A stretch of DNA of 64,000 nucleotides from Ilex aquifolium (lineage: Eukaryota; Streptophyta; Magnoliopsida; Aquifoliales; Aquifoliaceae), in assembly GCA_951799425.1 (NCBI GenBank), contig OX637409.1, positions 8,540,960 to 8,604,959 of the forward strand. The letters are read 5' to 3'. The notes below the pieces were generated by a model that saw nothing but the letters and a program-made list of their open reading frames with translations, was not told where the DNA came from and made no database searches. Below, in pieces: positions 58,396 through 64,000 of this stretch. How positions within the stretch are numbered: the stretch's first letter is position 1; every line of letters begins with the position of its first letter. The translations under genes were made by a program, and so were the position numbers.

Positions 58396-59712
58396 TTACA
58401 TTTTTGAGGTATATACCCTAGATCTGACCACCGTCTCTCCAAATTTAAACCCAGGTGTTACCATAAACTCTACTTTGAATCTTGACTGCTCTTCATCATA
58501 CACCATCATGTCTCCCTCGGACTCTGGTGCACGTTCCATAAAAGCATCTGAGAATTTGCTCCCTCGCTTAACTCCAAACATTTTGACTTTTGGTTCGGTT
58601 GAAGCTGCGATCCCCCGAAGAATAAAAATCCACCTTGCCATTTTGAGGAAAGCTTGGTAGAATGGCGTCCTTGGATGCCTTCCACTAGACACAAATGACC
58701 TATGATCCAAATTCCCAAAGAAAGACGCTTCCATCTTCGGATGAAGTACTAATAGGTACTTTGTTCTGCAAAATTTGGAAAAACTAGAATCTGGTTCTTC
58801 TATTAGAGCATCAATTGGGTCATCAAATTTCACAACATTGCCAACATTGTAAGATTGGAAAGATATCTCATAAAACATTATACGCACAATGTAAGCTTCA
58901 AATGCATACTTCTTGTGGGACCTCTTCGAATAGACAACCGAATTTTCAATTGCATTTGCTGCCTTATCTAGATCCCAACCTGAAGCTTTCATTAAAGCAA
59001 TTAATGGCTTTGTGAAATCATGAATGGCCTTTGAAGCTGCTTTGGCAATGTTCTGAAAGGAAGAAACATTTAATAGCCCAGCATCCTCCTTTTCTCTCTG
59101 TCTCAACTCTTCAACCAGTTTTCTGTTGTTCAAATCCAGATCGTGAAAGTCATGCCGCAAACTAGCTATCTCAGCTTCCTTGACCTGGTTTTGGGTCTTC
59201 AATTTCTTTAACAGCCTCTCTTGAACTTGAATTTCCGCTAGCAGAAGAGCCGAACAAGCCAAAATTGAATTGAGTTTTCCAAATTGCTTCTCTTTATAGG
59301 CACGCTTAATCTTAGACAATGCTTCAAGTTGAGAGACAATGACTTCATTAGAAGCTCTAATTTTATCTGGGTCAAATGAAATATGAGCACCTTGAAGCTG
59401 AACATACGCCAATTTGAGAGCCGAAATTGCTTCAAACAACTTCAAGATCACATGATCACATTCCATGCTTTTGATTTGTACCTCGACCGAGGGATGAACT
59501 TTCTCGCCATCACATTCACCCTCCTCAGTAGCATCGCTACTGTCATCGGCCAATGGCAGAACATTGGTGCCATTGCTTGGACATAGTTGGTGATGGTGAG
59601 GGTTTTCCGAGCGCAAGACACCAATGGACCTAAATCTACAAACTTTGGCAAATTTGGAGCCGATTTCAGAGATGTTTGAAGGAGGCTTGAATGGTTTAGC
59701 TGCACACTCCAT
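58396..59712 (-). CDS. DUF641 protein, GIL1/IRK-interacting-protein-like
   Basis: Single coding exon of 438 residues. The start is the ATG at 59712 (MECAAKPFKPPSNISEIGSK); the frame continues upstream only through non-ATG codons and a probable splice acceptor ATTTTAG near 59746. DUF641 lies at about residues 83-205 (ECDHVILKLFEAISALKLAY, YKEKQFGKLNSIL) with a coiled-coil segment to about 215 (LLKKLKTQNQVKEAEI). The C-terminal part has KKYAFEAYIVRIMF and a terminal VTPGFKFGETVVRSRVY. The family includes Arabidopsis GRAVITROPIC IN THE LIGHT 1 and IRKI, linked to phytochrome-dependent gravitropism and receptor-kinase signalling. The biochemical role is unknown. Confidence 0.9.
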   Translation of the reverse strand: MECAAKPFKPPSNISEIGSKFAKVCRFRSIGVLRSENPHHHQLCPSNGTNVLPLADDSSDATEEGECDGEKVHPSVEVQIKSMECDHVILKLFEAISALKLAYVQLQGAHISFDPDKIRASNEVIVSQLEALSKIKRAYKEKQFGKLNSILACSALLLAEIQVQERLLKKLKTQNQVKEAEIASLRHDFHDLDLNNRKLVEELRQREKEDAGLLNVSSFQNIAKAASKAIHDFTKPLIALMKASGWDLDKAANAIENSVVYSKRSHKKYAFEAYIVRIMFYEISFQSYNVGNVVKFDDPIDALIEEPDSSFSKFCRTKYLLVLHPKMEASFFGNLDHRSFVSSGRHPRTPFYQAFLKMARWIFILRGIAASTEPKVKMFGVKRGSKFSDAFMERAPESEGDMMVYDEEQSRFKVEFMVTPGFKFGETVVRSRVYTSKM

Positions 59713-60512
59713 TCTCTGACTATATGATTCCAACTCACCCACTAAAATCTGATATTAGGGTCGAATATTCAATCAAGCAATGTGATTCTAGTTCCAAAGC
59801 AAAGTAGGTGAAAGAAAGCAAAACAATTAACAAAGTGGGCTCAGAGTGTGCATAGCATTGGTGTTGAAGAACTCCTTTTCTTCCGATAAGATATATCACT
59901 CAACAAACGAGTTAGGGTTTTAGTAAGCTCCAGATTATCAATGGTTGCATGGACTCGGGGAAAAAAGTGGAGAAAATGAAAACATGATTCCAGACGATGA
60001 ATAAAAGTACTCAATACGTTACTTAGGCTTAAACCACCGATTGGATGGACACGAAATCTAGGGTTTTGAGTCCAAATGCCTCACCACAGCTCAATAGGCA
60101 GAGACTTCAGCATTACACTGCTCTCAAATCAGAGATTCAAAGTGTAACAGTTAAGTAGACTTACTCTACTGCGAGAGAAAACCCCCCAGAATTGACGGAA
60201 ACCATCGATACTGTCAGACAGTAAGGCCCAACAACATTGCAATTACTAGCTAGCTCGAATCCAGCAAAGATCTGAAGATACAGTGAAAGAGATTGCGAAT
60301 ATAGACAGGTTTAGCTTTGAAGAACTAAAGGCGTAGCTTTTTCTCTAGTGAAAGAAAGAAGTAACACTCACTTCTCTCTACTGGCCTAAAGATGGAGACG
60401 TTGTTGGACTTCCACCGACGACGCCATTTCAGACCCTTTCAGATTTTGGTTCACCTTGAGAAAATTGATTGATAGGAAAGTTAGGTCGCAATAATCCCCG
60501 GAAAGCATTGGG

Positions 60513-60549
<37 letters not shown>

Positions 60550-60660
60550 CAAACGAATGAATCTGGAGTGAACTGGTGGCGCTTGATACAGTTAACCAGA
60601 GAGAGAGAGAGAAAGAGGTGGGGGACAAGTCGCAACCCGCAGGTTTGAATTCTCTCTTTC
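59713..60660 (-). promoter_or_regulatory. Leader and promoter region of the GIL1-like gene
   Basis: A non-coding 5' exon is likely upstream of the acceptor near 59746; a candidate donor is AGAGAA|GTGAGT near 60372-60366 on the minus strand. A GT microsatellite (60514-60546) and a GA tract (60598-60617) lie in the probable upstream region. Start site and leader intron are inferred only. Confidence 0.4.
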
Positions 60661-61123
60661 TCTTCGTTAGTGGCGCCCCAGAATAATTTAACTGTAATTA
60701 TATGTTTGCCCTTAAGGTTTAAATAATATTATCTGTAACCCTTTAAGTTTCTAATTTCCCAACAGGGTCCAAATATTTTATTTTGCATCTGGGCCTATAT
60801 TCAGATCTGATATAAAAACATCGACTAAAATATATAAAAGGGCCAATTGAATCTAAAATGAGATTCCAAAATTTGAAATTTAAATAAATATGAATTCGTA
60901 GATCAGTGGATCCTATTAAAAATTTTCTTCTCACAATCCATAATTGCATCGTTTAAAAATAAAAAATTTATTTAAATTTATAGCTAAAAAATTAAATTTT
61001 TAACTTATAAAAATACAATAACGGTTAAGATTAATTTAATGTTCATCTATTATCCTAATGGTATAAAATTTGTCATAATTTTTTTTTTCCAATCAAAAAC
61101 ATATCTTCTCTGTAATATACTCA
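60661..61123. other. AT-rich intergenic stretch
   Basis: No gene or element recognised. Confidence 0.4.
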
Positions 61124-62368
61124 GGGTGTGTTTGGGTAATGGGGTGGGACAGGGTAGGTTTTCTTTTTTTATATCCTAACCAATCTAAGTCAAACTCACT
61201 CATCCACTTTAAAACTCTAACCCAAGATTATATCCAATCCTAACCTTTATTTGGGAAATCAATGTAAAATTCAGTGGGCCCCATAGATTACACAAATAAT
61301 TTTGTAATAGTTTACCATTTTACCCATGACTCTATCCATTCCAATCCTATCATATGTTTGGACCGGTGGATTATCCTAATAAAATTATACATTTTTCGCA
61401 TATACATAAAAACATATAAAAATTATATATGACTTAGACCCATTGTTTAATTTTTTTTGTTTTATTTCAATAGATAGTATAATTATATACTAATTACGAT
61501 TTTTTAAGAAAAAATTAAATTTTTATTTTTAATTTTATTTCAATAAATGATATAATAGAATATGAATTTTGATTATAAAATTTAAAAATATTTGATATTT
61601 ATTTTTGATTGGAGTATTTTTGGTCAAAGTATAATATTTTAAATTTAAGAGGTCTGAATATTATATATCTACTACAAACTTCACGAGTCTAAATGTAATT
61701 TATTAACGAATATATTTATTTTGAGGAGTCTAAGTGTTACGCACGTATAAACTTGAGAGAGTTTATGTATAATATTTTAAATATTAAGGAGTCTGAATAA
61801 TTAAATAACAAATTTCAGGGAATTAAGTGTAATTTTTAATCCTTTTTTATATCAAATACATCAAACCCAGAAGTCGCAGCATCCATTGCAACATTTTTTT
61901 AATAGATCTAAGCAGAACCTTCATCTGGTTTCACTTCATCTGGCTTTTTGGATGGTGCCAAAGGAGATGGAGAGCCCTCTGCGCCCATTTGTGACCTGAG
62001 ATCGTTGATGCTCTGCTCCAACTCATCTATCCGGTTTCCCATTTGGACGAGCTCTGCGTTCTGGTTGACAGGAGAAGAGAGAGGGCCGAGTGTGTGGAGA
62101 AGAGAGAGGGCCGAGTGTGTGGAGAAGAGAGGAGGGGCAAATATGTCTGTGTTGGGTTATCCTCTGGCCTGGGTTTGTAACCCATTGGGGGGCTGGGTTA
62201 AGTGTAGGAGGGTTAAGTGTCACTGTAGCAACCGGGTCAAGAATTGACCCGGGATTGATATCTAACCTCAAAAATGACTTTCCAAACAAGGGTTTTGTGG
62301 GACCCATTACCTTATTATCCAATCCATATGGGTGTTAACCCACTTTAACTTCCTACCCAAACACACCC
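61124..62368. mobile_element. TIR-bounded segment enclosing an HSBP-like exon fragment
   Basis: GGGTGTGTTTGGGTA at 61124-61138 is repeated inverted and perfect at 62354-62368. No convincing target duplication adjoins the ends. Inside are AT-rich sequence, a 25-bp repeat (starts 62071, 62096, 62121) and the HSBP-like fragment. The right end resembles the relic at 1-90. It may be one 1.25-kb non-autonomous element that picked up a host exon, or two separate MITEs of one family flanking unrelated sequence. Confidence 0.5.
61908..62060 (-). pseudogene. Heat shock factor binding protein (HSBP) C-terminal exon fragment
   Basis: The minus strand reads QMGNRIDELEQSINDLRSQ, then MGAEGSPSPLAPSKKPDE and a terminal EGSA followed by TAG (61908-61910). 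This matches the C-terminal half of plant HSBP/EMP2, a small coiled-coil protein that binds heat shock factors. A CAG at 62061-62063 could be an old splice acceptor. The N-terminal coil (conserved FVQNLLQQMQ) is missing and no other exon is nearby, so I call it a fragment. Confidence 0.7.
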
Positions 62369-62928
62369 ACAATGTCAAACAACTTAACTAACACAGTCTC
62401 CATTACCAAAAAATCTCACTAATCACATCTAATTCTATCTTTTCTTTTCCATACTTTTCTCTCAATTTCTCCTGTTCACTTTAATTTTAAATTGTATAGT
62501 TAAATAAAAAGTAAAAATAAATTATTATTTAAAATATAAATATTACATGATCAATATTTAATTTTTGGTATTACAGAGTGTCTTCATATACAGAATTATT
62601 TCTAGTAAATCCAAATAGCTAATAAATTATATTCCCCCCCCCCCCAAAAAAAATAAATTCAATTTTCCCAAATTGGAACAATCGATAAACAATACTAATT
62701 GGGTCGTCTGCGTTTTGTTGGATTGGATCCCAAGCAAAAGCACATGAAATTGTATGAGAAAATTGGAATTAAGTCCTCTTTCTCGATCTATTTTGTCAAT
62801 AAGGATAAGAAGTGAACTTATGAGTCATTAAGGACATATAATCTATACAATAAATCAGCTAACATGATGAAATTTTATCCCATACACATTTTTCCTCCCC
62901 CCTAAAAAAAAAAAAAAAAAAAAAAAAT
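62369..62928. other. AT-rich intergenic stretch with C and A homopolymers
   Basis: No gene. A C run lies at about 62635-62645 and an A run at 62904-62927. Confidence 0.45.
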
Positions 62929-64000
62929 CATCTCATCACAACCATCACCTCTGTTTGTGACCATTACTTTATCTCTGTCTCTCTCCCTCCAGCACACTGT
63001 CACACACACTCTCTCTCTCACAATCTCTCCTTCATTTTGTCTCACAGTTCTGCATCTCTCTCTCTCGCAATAGACGCATGAAGAGCCACAACACCACCAC
63101 CAAGGTATTGTCCTCCACTCCCCTCATCTCTCTTTCCCAACCCCTGCTTCACACACAAACACCCCCTCCCCCAAAACCCCCACCCTCAAACTTTCAGCGA
63201 TTTCTCACAATCTCTCTCTCTATCACTACACAGACACACAGAACACAAACAACACATGCACACAAGCCAAAGAGCACCACACACCCCTCTTCGTCTCTCC
63301 CTTCTCTAAATCCCTTTCTTTCTCACTCTCCGTCTTCATCTTTGCACAAACACACATCCACACACTATACATTAAAAGTCACCCATTCACACTCGTACAT
63401 ACAATCACTCTCTCTCTCTCTTATCCTCACCCTCTCTTTGACTCTCTAGCAAGTGACACTTGGTGAATTTGGTGTTGATTTGTTATTAATCATCATGCAT
63501 ATGAAGTGTTTGTTAAAACTTAAAACCCCAAAACCATCTCATCACACCCATAACCTCTGTTTCTGACCGTTACTATGTCTCTCTCTCCCCCAGCACACCG
63601 TCACACATACACCCTCTCACAGTCTCTCATTCACTCCCTCTCACAATTTTGTATCTCTTTCCTTCTTTCTCTTTCTCTCTATCACCATAGACGCACCAAG
63701 AGTCACCGCACCACCGCCAGAGCCATAATGCCACCACCAAGGTATTGTCCACCCTCCCATCATCTCTTTTCCCCTCCCCCAAACCCCCTTCAAACCTTCG
63801 ACAATTTCTCACAATCTTTCTCTCTCTCTCTCTCTTTCTCTCACTACACAGACACACACAACACAAACAACAAACGCACACACGCCATAGAGTACCACAC
63901 ACCCTCTTCGTCTCTCCCCTCTTTAATTCCATTTCTTTCTCACTCTCTGTCTTCATATTTGCATAAACACACATCCACACAATATACACTAAAAGTCACA
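62929..64000. repeat. CT/AC-rich tandem duplication, unit about 0.6 kb
   Basis: The block starting CATCTCATCACA at 62929 restarts at 63535, a period of 606 at the beginning and about 617 near AAAAGTCAC (63374 versus 63991). CACCACCACCAAGGTATTGTCC, quoted here only as CACCAAGGTATTGTCC, recurs in both copies. The copies are diverged and the second runs off the window. Ser/Thr/Pro/His-rich open frames over it look incidental. Each unit could carry a short exon ending at AAG|GTATTG, but no protein family is recognisable. Confidence 0.7.

Noticed and set aside
58396-59742. 448-residue version of the GIL1-like protein
   Set aside because: The upstream start is GTG, just after a probable splice acceptor; the first ATG is at 59712.
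63078-63449. Ser/Thr/Pro-rich 123-codon frame
   Set aside because: It lies in a CT/AC-rich tandem duplication, is not kept intact in the second copy and has no domain.

Overview
This is nuclear DNA of a flowering plant, most likely a woody eudicot. It is AT-rich, with GT-AG introns and long stretches of nested transposons between single-copy genes of ordinary land-plant families. I cannot name the species.

Layout. At 0.98-14.6 kb (+) lies a nine-exon terminal-nucleotidyltransferase-like gene (PAP/OAS1 substrate-binding superfamily). Coding exon 1 is split by a complete-looking Tnt1/Tork-type Ty1-copia retrotransposon (1143-6450) with two identical 364-bp LTRs and a 5-bp target duplication. 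Intron 2 of that gene holds an older copia fragment that itself took a multimeric SINE. At 15.1-20.6 kb (-) is a decayed intron-containing manganese superoxide dismutase gene, broken up by hAT-like elements. At 21.4-28.8 kb a LINE fragment abuts a second, broken copia element (-). From 28.9 to 40 kb there is no convincing host gene: hAT-, Mutator-, Tourist- and foldback-type elements, SINEs, a 2.5-kb inverted repeat with GGT/ACC arms, and LTR-like debris.

At 40.3-45.0 kb (+) is a seven-exon WNK (with-no-lysine) kinase with two possible upstream ORFs. At 50.7-51.8 kb (-) is an intronless OVATE family protein gene, and at 58.4-59.7 kb (-) a DUF641/GIL1-IRKI-like gene with a non-coding leader. 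Small elements fill the spaces: adjacent MITEs sharing one TAA, a foldback element with 36-bp tandem repeats in its arms, and a TIR-bounded segment carrying an HSBP-like exon fragment. The last kilobase is a CT/AC-rich tandem duplication with a unit of about 0.6 kb that runs off the window.

The four recognisable host genes (nucleotidyltransferase, WNK, OFP, GIL1-like) are independent transcription units and nothing suggests a shared pathway. The most informative observations are the very recent exon insertion at 1.1 kb, the SOD pseudogene, the HSBP-like fragment, and several unusually structured inverted repeats. I found no RNA genes other than tRNA-derived SINE sequences, no CRISPR array and no clearly new system.
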